Positions 11,500-20,152 of a DNA stretch of 64,000 nucleotides are shown one piece after another (within the stretch, counting starts at the first letter, position 1; every line of letters starts with the position of its first letter). A program made the position numbers and the translations under genes. This DNA is from Pseudomonas guariconensis (GTDB lineage Bacteria > Pseudomonadota > Gammaproteobacteria > Pseudomonadales > Pseudomonadaceae), in the NCBI RefSeq assembly GCF_024127895.1, contig NZ_JAMYBK010000020.1:30313-94312 (forward strand), read 5' to 3'. The notes under the pieces were generated by a model. That model did not search any database and had not been told where the DNA came from. It worked only from the letters and a program-made list of their open reading frames with translations.

Positions 11500-11520
11500 C
11501 CCCGCACTTGCGGGGTTTTC
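11500..11520 (+). terminator. Rho-independent terminator after ssb
   Basis: A hairpin with 6-bp arms (CCCCGC at 11500-11505, GCGGGG at 11510-11515) is followed by TTTTC. A second small inverted repeat (GAAAACT/AGTTTTC, 11473-11490) lies just upstream. Confidence 0.85.
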
Positions 11521-11545
11521 TTCGTTTTGGGTATGTAAAAAATAA

Positions 11546-11880
11546 CGTGCTCAGATCTATTCGCATTGCAAAGAGTTGCTTGAGTCTTCGGCAAATGTAT
11601 TTCGACTCAAAGAACGCTTTCTTGAAAGCCCGCAAGGGCTTATTCGCATCGTGGTACCCCGCTCATGTCATCAACTGGTTTCCGAGCTTCTCGAACGTTA
11701 TCCTGGTGTTAGTTCTCAACTCATTGCGAATGAAGAGGGCTGTACTTCATTGCTGAAACATCGATATCGGTATAAGAGTTACCGATACCCCGTCTTTAGG
11801 GATTTTTCGATCAAGTCAGTACAGACTGTCCGGCCTGTACTGAAAGAGCCCTCCGTTCAACTGCCTCCAGCAAGCCCTCC
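11546..11880 (+). pseudogene. Possible remnant of a LysR-type regulator (effector-domain fragment)
   Basis: One frame stays open over about 110 codons in a stretch visibly richer in A+T than its neighbours. It reads like the linker and first part of a LysR effector domain: a helix ending CKELLESS, then SPQGLIRIVVPRS, then LVSELLERYPGVSSQLIAN. These resemble the family pattern 'PRGLLR(I/V)..P' followed by 'L..FL.RYP.V...L'. No start with an N-terminal helix-turn-helix and no complete domain is present. The frame runs into the IS5 remnant region. The assignment is by eye and tentative. Confidence 0.3.
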
Positions 11881-11885
11881 ATTCC

Positions 11886-12135
11886 ATGAGTCAGATGAGC
11901 TTTTCCGATTTCGAGTACGCCGGTAAGCGCAAGCAAAACCGCCGCAAGCGTTTCCTGGCCGAGATGGAGCAAGTCGTGCGGTGGAGCAGATTGGTTGCGT
12001 TGATCGAGCCGTATTACCCAAAGGCAGGTGGCGGCGGGAATTCTGGAGACCATCAACGACTACCAGCGAGACAAGGACCTGTCGTTGCGCTAGGGCACGA
12101 TTGTCGATGCCGCGATCATTGACGCGCCCATAACG
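11886..12135 (+). pseudogene. IS5-family transposase remnant (internal deletion, frameshift and stop)
   Basis: The first part (from ATG 11886) reads MSQMSFSDFEYAGKRKQNR, then RRKRFLAEMEQVV and LVALIEPYYPKAGGG, the N-terminus of many IS5-family transposases. At about 12030 the frame shifts by one, and the sequence continues as ILETINDYQRDKDLSLR, then a TAG at 12091-12093, then GTIVDAAIIDAP. That second part belongs near the middle of the same protein, so roughly 80-100 codons appear to be missing. The TAG sits where these proteins usually have Gln, one base change from CAG. No terminal repeats or C-terminal half were found. Confidence 0.75.
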
Positions 12136-12177
12136 CCAGTCATTGCCGGTTGCTGAGTGGCTTGTTCGGAGTTTCCC

Positions 12178-12203
12178 TATTACCGGCAAGCCGGCTCCCA
12201 TGA
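12178..12203. repeat. REP-like hairpin
   Basis: The segment ACCGGCAAGCCGGCTCCCAT is an inverted copy of the REP-type unit seen again at 28801-28824 (GGGAGCCGGCTTGCCGG). It lies between the transposase remnant and the GlcG-like gene. Confidence 0.6.
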
Positions 12204-12280
12204 TGACAACCTCCCAGCAGCGCTGCCCCGCATGGACTTCATGAGGGAAGGCTTGCTGGTACAGGGCTCCATACTCCGTC

Positions 12281-12784
12281 TCAGCCCTCGCTATCGAGCG
12301 CGGCCTGGGCAAACTGCGTATCCAGTTCTGGTGTTGCGCCGCTGATACCGATGCCACCAACATGCTTGCCGTTTGCGTCCATGATCGGCAACCCGCCCTC
12401 CAGTAAGGTGAATCCCGGCAGTGATGCATATGGGCTCGCCGGCAGCGCGGCGCTGCGTTCTGCGAGTGACCTGGAAGATAAAGGGAAGCGGGCAGACGTC
12501 GATGCCTTGAGCTGGGCGACCTTGATGCTGCCACTGCTGGTACCGTCCATGCGGTGGAAGTGCTTGAGGTTGCCATGGTTGTCGACGATGCTGATGACGA
12601 TGGCGAAGCCTTCGGCGCGGGCAGCGCGCTCAGCGGCCTTGGCCATGCTGCGGGCGCGTTCTGCGGTAATGGGGGAAGGTTGTCCTGCGCTGGTTCGATC
12701 GACTGGTTGTGGATCGGCCACGGCGGGCATCGCCAGCAGTGAAGCGCCTATCATGAGCCCAGCCAGTGTGCATATTTTGTTCAT
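12281..12784 (-). CDS. Secreted GlcG/HbpS-family (haem-binding-type) protein
   Basis: The 167-residue product begins with a signal peptide (about residues 1-23, MNKICTLAGLMIGASLLAMPAVA). One GlcG/HbpS domain follows, with the typical alpha/beta pattern: ERARSMAKAAERAARAEGFAIV, a VDNHGNLKHFHRMDG strand-turn, and a C-terminal PIMDANGKHVGGIGISGATPELD. HbpS proteins bind haem or cobalamin extracellularly and GlcG members occur with glycolate genes; the role here is unknown. The gene diverges from fdnG across 245 bp. It has no operon partner, and its downstream side is the decayed patch. Confidence 0.8.
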   Translation of the reverse strand: MNKICTLAGLMIGASLLAMPAVADPQPVDRTSAGQPSPITAERARSMAKAAERAARAEGFAIVISIVDNHGNLKHFHRMDGTSSGSIKVAQLKASTSARFPLSSRSLAERSAALPASPYASLPGFTLLEGGLPIMDANGKHVGGIGISGATPELDTQFAQAALDSEG

Positions 12785-13029
12785 ATTTATCGTCCATGGA
12801 GGTTTGGGACAACCTTTCAGGAGATTTATGCGTAAGGATGTAGTCTCTTTCCTTGATGGATGTAGGGCTTATCGGTGAATGCGGCAAGGCGCATTCGTGA
12901 TCCAGGTCAGCGCACTTTCCTGATTCTTGACTAATCTTAACGATTGGCGGCCATCAGTTTGCCGCCACCGTGATTGTCCTAGAGGCACCGGCAACGTCCC
13001 GGGGCCCAGAACCTGATCAGGAGTGCACG

Positions 13030-16000
13030 ATGGACCTCAACCGTCGGCAGTTCTTCAAGGTCGCCGCCGTCGGCCTTGGAGGCTCGAGCCTCGCGGCGTT
13101 GGGCATGGCCCCGACACCCGCGTTCGCCGAGCAGGTGCGTCACTTCAAGCTGGCCCACACCAAAGAAACCCGCAATACCTGCCCCTACTGCTCGGTCGGC
13201 TGCGGCCTGATCCTGTACAGCCAGGGGGACGCGGGCAAGAACGTCAAGCAGAACATCATCCACATCGAGGGCGACGCGGACCACCCGGTCAACCGCGGCA
13301 CCCTGTGCCCGAAGGGCGCCGGCCTGCTGGACTTCATCCACAGCCCCAACCGCCTGCAGTACCCCCAGGTACGCAAGGCGGGCAGCAAGGAGTGGACCCG
13401 GGTCAGCTGGGACGAGGCGCTCGACCGCGTCGCCGAGCTGATGAAACAGGACCGCGACGCCAATTTCATCGAGAAGAACGACCAGGGCCAAACGGTCAAC
13501 CGCTGGCTCTCCACCGGTTTTCTCGCCGCATCCGCCGCCTCCAGCGAAGCCGGCTATCTGACCCACAAGGTCATCCGTTCGCTGGGCATGCTGGGGTTCG
13601 ATAACCAAGCGCGTGTCTGACACGGCCCGACGGTGGCAAGTCTTGCCCCGACGTATGGCCGTGGTGCCATGACCAACCACTGGTCCGATATCGCCAACGC
13701 GAATCTGGTCCTGGTGATGGGTGGCAACGCAGCAGAAGCGCACCCTTGCGGCTTCAAGTGGGTGACCGAGGCCAAGGCGCACAACAAGGCGCGGCTGATC
13801 GTGGTCGACCCGCGGTTTACCCGTACCGCTTCGGTAGCGGACTACTACGCGCCGATCCGTACCGGTACCGACATCGCCTTCATGGGCGGGTTGATCAACT
13901 ACCTGCTGAGCAACGACAAGATCCAGCACGAGTACGTGCGCAACTACACCGACGTGTCGTTCATCGTCAAAGAGAACTATGGCTTCGAGGATGGGCTGTT
14001 CAGCGGCTATGACGCGGACAAGCGCATCTATGCCGACAAGTCCGGCTGGGGCTACGAGCTCGGTGAGGATGGCTACGCCAAGGTCGATCCGACCTTGCAG
14101 CACCCGCGTTGCGTGTACCAGCTGATGAAGCAGCACTACAGCCGCTATACGCCGGAACTGGCGAGCATGACCTGCGGCATGCCCCAAGACCAGATGATGA
14201 AGATCTGGGAAGAGATCGCCACCTGCTCGCAACCGGGCAAGACCATGACGATCCTCTATGCCCTGGGCTGGACGCAGCATTCGATCGGTGCGCAGATCAT
14301 CCGCAGCGCGGCCATGGTCCAGCTGCTGTTGGGCAACGTCGGCATGCCGGGTGGCGGGGTCAACGCCCTACGTGGTCACTCCAACATCCAGGGCCTGACC
14401 GACCTGGGGCTGCTGTCCAACTCGCTGCCGGGCTACCTGACCCTGGCCGGCGATGCCGAGCAGGACTACGCCGCGTTCATCGACAAACGTGCATCGAAGC
14501 CGTTGCGCCCGGGCCAGCTGTCGTACTGGCAGAACTACGGCAAGTTCCACGTCAGCCTGATGAAGGCCTGGTATGGCGACAACGCCACTGCCGAGAACAA
14601 CTGGGGCTACGACTGGCTGCCCAAGCTCGACGTACCGGCCTACGACGTGCTGCGCATGTTCGAGATGATGGGCCAGGGCAAGGTCAACGGCTACATGTGC
14701 CAAGGCTTCAACCCGATCGCCGCGCTGCCGGACAAGAACCGCGTCACTGCGGCGCTGGGCAAGCTCAAGTGGCTGGTCATCATGGACCCGCTGGCTACCG
14801 AGACCTCGGAGTTCTGGCGCAACGCAGGCCCGTACAACGATGTCGACACGGCCAACATCCAGACCGAGGTGATCCGCCTGCCCACCACCTGCTTCGCCGA
14901 GGAGGACGGCTCGCTGGTCAACAGCAGCCGCTGGCTGCAGTGGCACTGGAAAGGCGCCGACGGCCCGGGCGAGGCCCGTACCGACGTGCACATCATGAGC
15001 GAGCTGTTCCTGCGCCTGCGCGCGCGCTACACGGCCGAGGGCGGCGCCTATCCCGACCCGCTGCTCAACATCAGCTGGCCGTACAAGGTCCCCGAGGAGC
15101 CTTCGCCTGAGGAGTTGGCCAAGGAGATGAACGGCTGGGCGGTGACCGACCAGGCCGACGCCACCGGCGCCGTGATCAAGGGCGGCCAGCAGTTGGCCAG
15201 TTTCGCCCAGCTCAAGGACGACGGCAGCACCGCGGCGGGCTGCTGGATCTTCACCGGCTGCTGGACCGAGCAGGGCAACCAGATGGCCCGGCGCGACAAC
15301 AGCGACCCGTACGGCATGCACCAGGTGCAGAACTGGGCCTGGGCCTGGCCGGCTAACCGGCGGATCCTCTACAACCGCGCTTCCAGCGACCCCCAAGGCA
15401 AGCCTTGGGACCCGGAGAAGAAGCGCCTGGTGTGGTGGAACGGCAAGGCCTGGACCGGTACCGACGTGCCGGACTACAAGGTCGACTCGCCACCTGAAGC
15501 GGGGATGAACCCGTTCATCATGAACCCCGAGGGCGTCGCGCGTTTCTTCGCCATCGACAAGATGGCCGAGGGGCCGTTCCCCGAACACTACGAGCCGTTC
15601 GAGACGCCGATCGGCATCAACCCGCTGCACCCGCAGAACAAGAAGGCGACCAGCAACCCGGCCGGCCGCATCTTCGACTCGGTGTGGGACACCCTGGGCA
15701 ATCACCAGGAATTCCCCTACGCGGCGACCACCTACCGGCTGACCGAGCACTTCCACTTCTGGACCAAGCACTGCCCGATCAATGCCGTCTTGCAACCCGA
15801 GCAGTTCGTCGAGATCGGCGAGGTGCTGGCCAACGAGAAAGGCATCAAGGCCGGCGACCGCGTGCGTGTCACCTGCAAGCGTGGGCATATCGAGGCGGTG
15901 GCGGTGGTGACCAAGCGGATCCGTCCGCTGCAGGTCAACAACCAGACCGTGCACCAGATCGGCATCCCGCTGCACTGGGGCTTCACCGGGACGACCCGGC

Positions 16001-16098
16001 ATGGCTACTTGACCAACACCTTGGTGCCGTTCCTCGGTGATGGCAACACCCAGACGCCGGAGTCCAAGTCGTTCCTCGTCAACGTGGAGAAAATCTGA
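13030..16098 (+). CDS. fdnG: Formate dehydrogenase (quinone-linked) selenocysteine subunit alpha
   Basis: This is the periplasmic catalytic subunit that oxidises formate to CO2 at a molybdenum (bis-MGD) centre and passes electrons to FdnH. The frame contains a UGA at 13618-13620, read as selenocysteine 197; the sequence around it (RV-U-HGPTVASLAP) matches the E. coli FdnG/FdoG active site at Sec196. Translated through it, the protein has 1022 residues, close to the family's 1015. The Tat signal is NRRQFFK (residues 4-10). The [4Fe-4S] ligands are C51, C54, C58 and C93. An AGGAG ribosome binding site fits ATG 13030. The stop overlaps the fdnH start. FdnG and FdoG cannot be told apart from the sequence alone. 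Confidence 0.96.
13618..13660 (+). promoter_or_regulatory. Bacterial SECIS element in fdnG mRNA
   Basis: Directly after the UGA, bases 13631-13650 fold into CGG-U-GGCAA / loop GUC / UUGCC-CCG. The single unpaired U at 13634 and the GU in the apical loop are the features that SelB recognises in the E. coli fdhF and fdnG hairpins. The spacing of the loop from the UGA (about 20 nt) is right. This hairpin directs selenocysteine insertion. Confidence 0.85.
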
Positions 16099-17048
16099 TG
16101 GCCCAGCAAGATATCATCGCCCGCTCGGCCACCACGACCGTACCGCCCTCGGTACGCCAGCAGCAGGAAGTGGCCAAGCTGATCGACACCACCAAGTGCA
16201 TCGGTTGCAAGGCCTGCCAGGTGGCGTGCTCGGAGTGGAACGAACTGCGTGACGAGGTCGGCCACAACCATGGCACCTACGACAACCCCCAGGACCTCAC
16301 CGCCGAAACCTGGACCCTGATGCGCTTCACCGAGCACGAGCGCGACGATGGCAACCTGGAGTGGCTGATCCGCAAGGACGGCTGCATGCACTGCGCCGAC
16401 CCTGGCTGCCTGAAGGCCTGCCCGAGCCCGGGCGCGATCATCAAGCACGTCAACGGCATCGTCGACTTCAACCAGGACCACTGCATCGGTTGCGGCTACT
16501 GCATCACCGGCTGCCCGTTCAACATCCCGCGGATCTCGCAGAAGGACCACAAGGCCTACAAGTGCAGCCTGTGTTCCGACCGCGTGGCCGTGGGCCTGGA
16601 GCCGGCCTGCGTGAAGACCTGCCCGACCGGGGCGATCGTCTTCGGCAGCAAGCAGGACATGAAGGATCATGCCGCCGAGCGCATCACTGATCTCAAGTCC
16701 CGTGGCTACGACAATGCCGGGCTGTACGACCCGGACGGCGTCGGCGGCACCCATGTGATGTACGTGTTGCACCACGCCGATACGCCCAGGATCTATGCCG
16801 GCCTGCCGGACCAGCCGGTGATCAGCCCGCTGGTCGGGCTGTGGAAAGGCATCAGCAAGCCACTGGCGCTGCTGGCCATGGGCGCGGCGGTGCTGGCCGG
16901 GTTCTTCCACTATGTGCGGGTCGGGCCGCAGCGGGTCGAGGAGGACGAACACCCGCTGCCCGCCGACGACAGCGTGCACCAGGTGGACCCGTCGGTCCAT
17001 GTCTATGATCCGACCAAGCCCGGCGGGCAAGGGGAGCAGCGGCCATGA
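16098..17048 (+). CDS. fdnH: Formate dehydrogenase iron-sulfur subunit beta
   Basis: This membrane-anchored periplasmic subunit carries four [4Fe-4S] clusters that conduct electrons from FdnG to the cytochrome b subunit. In the 316-residue protein the cysteine groups are C34/C37/C40/C44, C96/C99/C104/C108, C129/C132/C135/C139 and C156/C159/C171/C175. One transmembrane helix lies near residues 257-275 (LALLAMGAAVLAGFFHYV). The ATG overlaps the fdnG stop by one base and the fdnI start by four bases, which indicates translational coupling. Confidence 0.96.
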   Translation: MAQQDIIARSATTTVPPSVRQQQEVAKLIDTTKCIGCKACQVACSEWNELRDEVGHNHGTYDNPQDLTAETWTLMRFTEHERDDGNLEWLIRKDGCMHCADPGCLKACPSPGAIIKHVNGIVDFNQDHCIGCGYCITGCPFNIPRISQKDHKAYKCSLCSDRVAVGLEPACVKTCPTGAIVFGSKQDMKDHAAERITDLKSRGYDNAGLYDPDGVGGTHVMYVLHHADTPRIYAGLPDQPVISPLVGLWKGISKPLALLAMGAAVLAGFFHYVRVGPQRVEEDEHPLPADDSVHQVDPSVHVYDPTKPGGQGEQRP

Positions 17049-17701
17049 ACGACAACAAACCGATCCTGCGCTACAACGCCAACGAACGGACCAACCACTG
17101 GATCGTCGCGATCCTGTTCGTCCTGGCCGGGCTGTCGGGGCTGGCGCTGTTCCACCCGGCCTTGTTCTGGCTCAGCCACCTGTTCGGCGGCGGGCCCTGG
17201 ACGCGTATCCTGCACCCATTCCTGGGCGTGGCGATGTTCGTGTTCTTCCTCGGCCTGGTGCTGCGCTTCTGGCGTGCCAACTTCATCACCGCCAACGACC
17301 GTCAGTGGCTGCGCCGCATCGACCGGGTGATGCGCAACCAGGAGGAGGGCGTGCCGCCGATCGGCAAGTACAACGCCGGGCAGAAGCTGCTGTTCTGGAC
17401 CCTGCTGTTGTGCATGCTGGTGCTGCTGGTCAGTGGCGTGGTGATCTGGCGTGCCTATTTCAGCCACTACTTCGATATCGGCGCCATTCGCCTGGCCACC
17501 TTGCTGCATGCGCTGGCGGCCTTCGTGCTGATCCTCAGCATCATCGTGCACATCTACGCCGGCATCTGGATCAAGGGCTCGGTCGGCGCCATGCTGCATG
17601 GCTGGGTCAGTCGAGCCTGGGCGCGCAAGCACCATGAACTGTGGTACCGGGACGTGACCGGCGACAAGACGCCCCACGGCCCGGGTAGCAAAGAAGGATG
17701 A
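17045..17701 (+). CDS. fdnI: Formate dehydrogenase cytochrome b556 subunit gamma
   Basis: This is the integral-membrane dihaem cytochrome b subunit that delivers electrons to the quinone pool. The 218-residue protein has four hydrophobic segments: about 17-37, 54-73, 115-135 and 150-172. Histidines suited to haem ligation lie in NHWIV, ILHPFLG, LLHALAAF and IVHIYAG. The family signature IVHIYAGIWIKGSVGAMLHGWVS is intact but is cited here only by its position at about residues 165-187. The next gene fdhE follows after four bases. Confidence 0.95.
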   Translation: MNDNKPILRYNANERTNHWIVAILFVLAGLSGLALFHPALFWLSHLFGGGPWTRILHPFLGVAMFVFFLGLVLRFWRANFITANDRQWLRRIDRVMRNQEEGVPPIGKYNAGQKLLFWTLLLCMLVLLVSGVVIWRAYFSHYFDIGAIRLATLLHALAAFVLILSIIVHIYAGIWIKGSVGAMLHGWVSRAWARKHHELWYRDVTGDKTPHGPGSKEG

Positions 17702-17705
17702 CCGC

Positions 17706-18632
17706 TTGAGCACATTACTCGAACCCGGGCAGATCGAAGCGGCGGCGAGCGCGCCGCCGTTCCTCCACCTGCCACCTGCCACGCTTTTCGACGTGCGCGC
17801 CGCGCGCCTGGAACAACTGGCCGAAGGGCATGTCCTGGGCGATTACCTACGGTTGGTCGCCCGGTTGTGCCGGATCCAGCAGCAGTTGCTGGCGCAGCCA
17901 CCGAGTGAGCTGCCGGTGGCCGAGGAGCGTCAACGCCTGTGCCTGAGCCACGGCCTGCCGCCCCTGGCTGCCGACAGCCTGGTGCGTGAGGGGCCGTGGC
18001 TGGCATGGTTGCAGGCGCTGCTCGAACGTTTCGACGACGCACCCACCGGGCCGCTTGGCCAGGCACTGGAGCAACTGCGTCAGAGCGACGAAAGCCAGCG
18101 CAAAGGCTGGGGTATCGCCTTGCTCGGCGGCCAGTACGATGCCGTGCCGGCAGCCCTGGTGCCGTTCATCGGCGCAGCCCTGCAGGCGGCCTGGAGCCAT
18201 TGGCTGCTGAGCTTGCCCGGGCCTGAGCTCAAGCCCACGGGCAGCCTGGCCCAGTGCCCGGCCTGTGGCGCTCCGGCGATGGCCGGGGTGGTGCGCAACC
18301 GCGGCCGGCACAACGGCCTGCGCTACCTGGCTTGCTCGCTGTGTGCCTGCGAATGGCATGTGGTGCGGGTCAAGTGCGTGTACTGCGAGTCGAGCAAGGA
18401 CCTGCGCTACACCAACCTGCAGGACGATCGCCACGCCGCCGGCAAGGCGCCGCTGAGGGCCGAGTGTTGCCCCGGCTGCGACAGCTATCTCAAGCAGTGC
18501 TACCTGGAAAACGACAGCGCGGCGGAGCCGCTGGCCGACGACCTCGCCAGCCTGGCCCTGGACATGCGCCTGGACGAGGAGGGCTTCCATCGGCTGGCGC
18601 CGAACCTGATGCTCGCACCGGGAGGTGGCTGA
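17706..18632 (+). CDS. fdhE: Formate dehydrogenase accessory protein FdhE
   Basis: FdhE is a cytoplasmic rubredoxin-like maturation or quality-control factor required for active respiratory formate dehydrogenases. The 308-residue protein has an alpha-helical N-terminal half and a C-terminal half with four CxxC motifs (CPAC, CSLC, CVYC and CPGC) that bind iron or zinc. The start is TTG at 17706, chosen because AAGGA lies eight bases upstream and four bases separate it from fdnI. No fdhD (sulfur carrier) gene is in this window. Confidence 0.93.
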   Translation: MSTLLEPGQIEAAASAPPFLHLPPATLFDVRAARLEQLAEGHVLGDYLRLVARLCRIQQQLLAQPPSELPVAEERQRLCLSHGLPPLAADSLVREGPWLAWLQALLERFDDAPTGPLGQALEQLRQSDESQRKGWGIALLGGQYDAVPAALVPFIGAALQAAWSHWLLSLPGPELKPTGSLAQCPACGAPAMAGVVRNRGRHNGLRYLACSLCACEWHVVRVKCVYCESSKDLRYTNLQDDRHAAGKAPLRAECCPGCDSYLKQCYLENDSAAEPLADDLASLALDMRLDEEGFHRLAPNLMLAPGGG

Positions 18633-18655
18633 GGCACTACACTGGAACAGCGAAC

Positions 18656-18685
18656 GGCCCATACGCGCCAAACCGCGTATGGGCC
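18656..18685 (+). terminator. 12-bp-arm hairpin between fdhE and selA
   Basis: The arms at 18656-18667 and 18674-18685 (GGCCCATACGCG and complement, 6-nt loop) pair perfectly. No T tract follows, so this may be a partial terminator, an mRNA-stabilising hairpin or a processing site rather than a strong stop. Confidence 0.55.
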
Positions 18686-18724
18686 AGAACAGACAACGGA
18701 CCCGTTTGAGCAAGGTAGTACCGC

Positions 18725-20152
18725 ATGCCCTCGAGCCTCGCCAGCGACACCCCGCGCCTCCCCTCCATCGATACCCTGCTGCGACACCCGAACGGCCACC
18801 CGCTGATCGAGCGCCACGGCCGTGACGCCGTGCTGGCCGCGCTGCGCCAGTTGCTCGACGACCTGCGCGAACCGGCCCGGCTTGGCCAGCTCGATGCATT
18901 GGAGCTGGCCCCGCAAGTCTTGCTCGGCCGCGCCGGCGAGCGCCTGGCCATCCAGCAACGCAGCCAGGTGCGCAGGGTCTTCAACCTTACCGGCACCGTC
19001 CTGCACACCAACCTCGGCCGCGCACTGCTGCCCGAGGAAGCCGTCGAGGCCATGCAGGCCGCCGCCCGTTATCCGCTGAACCTGGAGTTCGACCTGGCCA
19101 GCGGCAAGCGCGGGGACCGCGACGACCTGATCGAAGGCCTGATCCGCGAGCTCACCGGCGCCGAGGCGGTCACCGTGGTCAATAACAACGCCGCCGCCGT
19201 GCTGCTGGCGCTCAACAGCCTGGGCGCGCGCAAGGAGGGCATCATTTCCCGTGGCGAGCTGATCGAGATCGGCGGCGCCTTCCGCATCCCCGACATCATG
19301 GCCCGCGCCGGTGTGCGCCTGCACGAGGTCGGCACCACCAACCGTACCCATGCCCGCGACTACGAGGGCGCGATCAACCCGCGCACCGGCCTGCTGATGC
19401 GCGTGCACTGCAGCAACTACAGCATCCAGGGCTTCACCACCCAGGTGGCTACCGCCGAACTGGCAAGGATCGCCCATGAGCATGGCCTGCCCTTGCTCGA
19501 GGACCTGGGCAGCGGCAGCCTGCTCGACCTGACCCGCTGGGGTCTGCCTGCAGAGCCGACGGTGCGCCAGGCCCTGCTCGACGGTGCCGATATCGTCACC
19601 TTCAGTGGCGACAAGCTGCTCGGTGGCCCGCAGGCCGGCATCATCGTCGGGCACAAGGCGCTGATCGCCAGGATCAAGAAGAACCCGCTCAAGCGCGCCC
19701 TGCGCGTCGACAAGATCACCCTGGCCGCCCTGGAGGCAGTGCTGGCGCTCTACCGCAATCCCGACCGCCTGGCCGAGCGCTTGCCCAGCCTGCGCCTGCT
19801 GACCCGTCCCCAGGCCGAGATCATGGCCCAGGCCCAGCGCCTGGTGCCGGCACTGGCTGCCTGCCTGGGGCCGCAATGGACTGTGAGCGCCGAGCCGGCC
19901 CTGGGCATGATCGGCAGCGGCAGCCAACCCGTGGCACGTCTGCCCAGTGCTGCCTTGTGCCTGCGCCCGCAGGTGTCGAAGAAGCTGCGTGGGCGCAGCC
20001 TGCATGTGCTCGAGCGAGCCCTGCGCAGCCTGCCGGTGCCGGTGCTCGGGCGTATCGACGACGACGCCCTCTGGCTCGACCTGCGCCAGCTGGATGACGA
20101 AGCCCAATGGCTGGCGCAGTTGCCTGCGCTGCAGGTGGGGCCGGCGCAGTGA
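18725..20152 (+). CDS. selA: L-seryl-tRNA(Sec) selenium transferase
   Basis: SelA is a PLP enzyme that converts seryl-tRNA(Sec) to selenocysteyl-tRNA(Sec) with selenophosphate. The 475-residue protein has the PLP-binding Lys297 in FSGDKLLGGPQAG (E. coli Lys295) and the FNLTGTVLHTNLGRA segment near residues 86-100. AGGTAGTACCGC before the ATG serves as ribosome binding site. Its stop overlaps the selB start. SelD, which supplies selenophosphate, is not in the window. Confidence 0.96.
   Translation: MPSSLASDTPRLPSIDTLLRHPNGHPLIERHGRDAVLAALRQLLDDLREPARLGQLDALELAPQVLLGRAGERLAIQQRSQVRRVFNLTGTVLHTNLGRALLPEEAVEAMQAAARYPLNLEFDLASGKRGDRDDLIEGLIRELTGAEAVTVVNNNAAAVLLALNSLGARKEGIISRGELIEIGGAFRIPDIMARAGVRLHEVGTTNRTHARDYEGAINPRTGLLMRVHCSNYSIQGFTTQVATAELARIAHEHGLPLLEDLGSGSLLDLTRWGLPAEPTVRQALLDGADIVTFSGDKLLGGPQAGIIVGHKALIARIKKNPLKRALRVDKITLAALEAVLALYRNPDRLAERLPSLRLLTRPQAEIMAQAQRLVPALAACLGPQWTVSAEPALGMIGSGSQPVARLPSAALCLRPQVSKKLRGRSLHVLERALRSLPVPVLGRIDDDALWLDLRQLDDEAQWLAQLPALQVGPAQ

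Noticed and set aside
12106..12280. Continuation of the IS5 transposase C-terminus
   Set aside because: After the IDAP segment the sequence no longer follows the transposase pattern in any frame, and a REP unit occupies part of it.
13030..13620. Apparent premature stop in fdnG, as if a pseudogene
   Set aside because: The UGA lies at the Sec position of the family, a SECIS hairpin with the bulged U follows, the frame continues without loss for 826 codons, and selA, selB and tRNA-Sec are adjacent.
14368..16002. A 544-codon open frame antisense to fdnG
   Set aside because: The composition is that of a mirrored frame of a GC-rich gene, with no motif.
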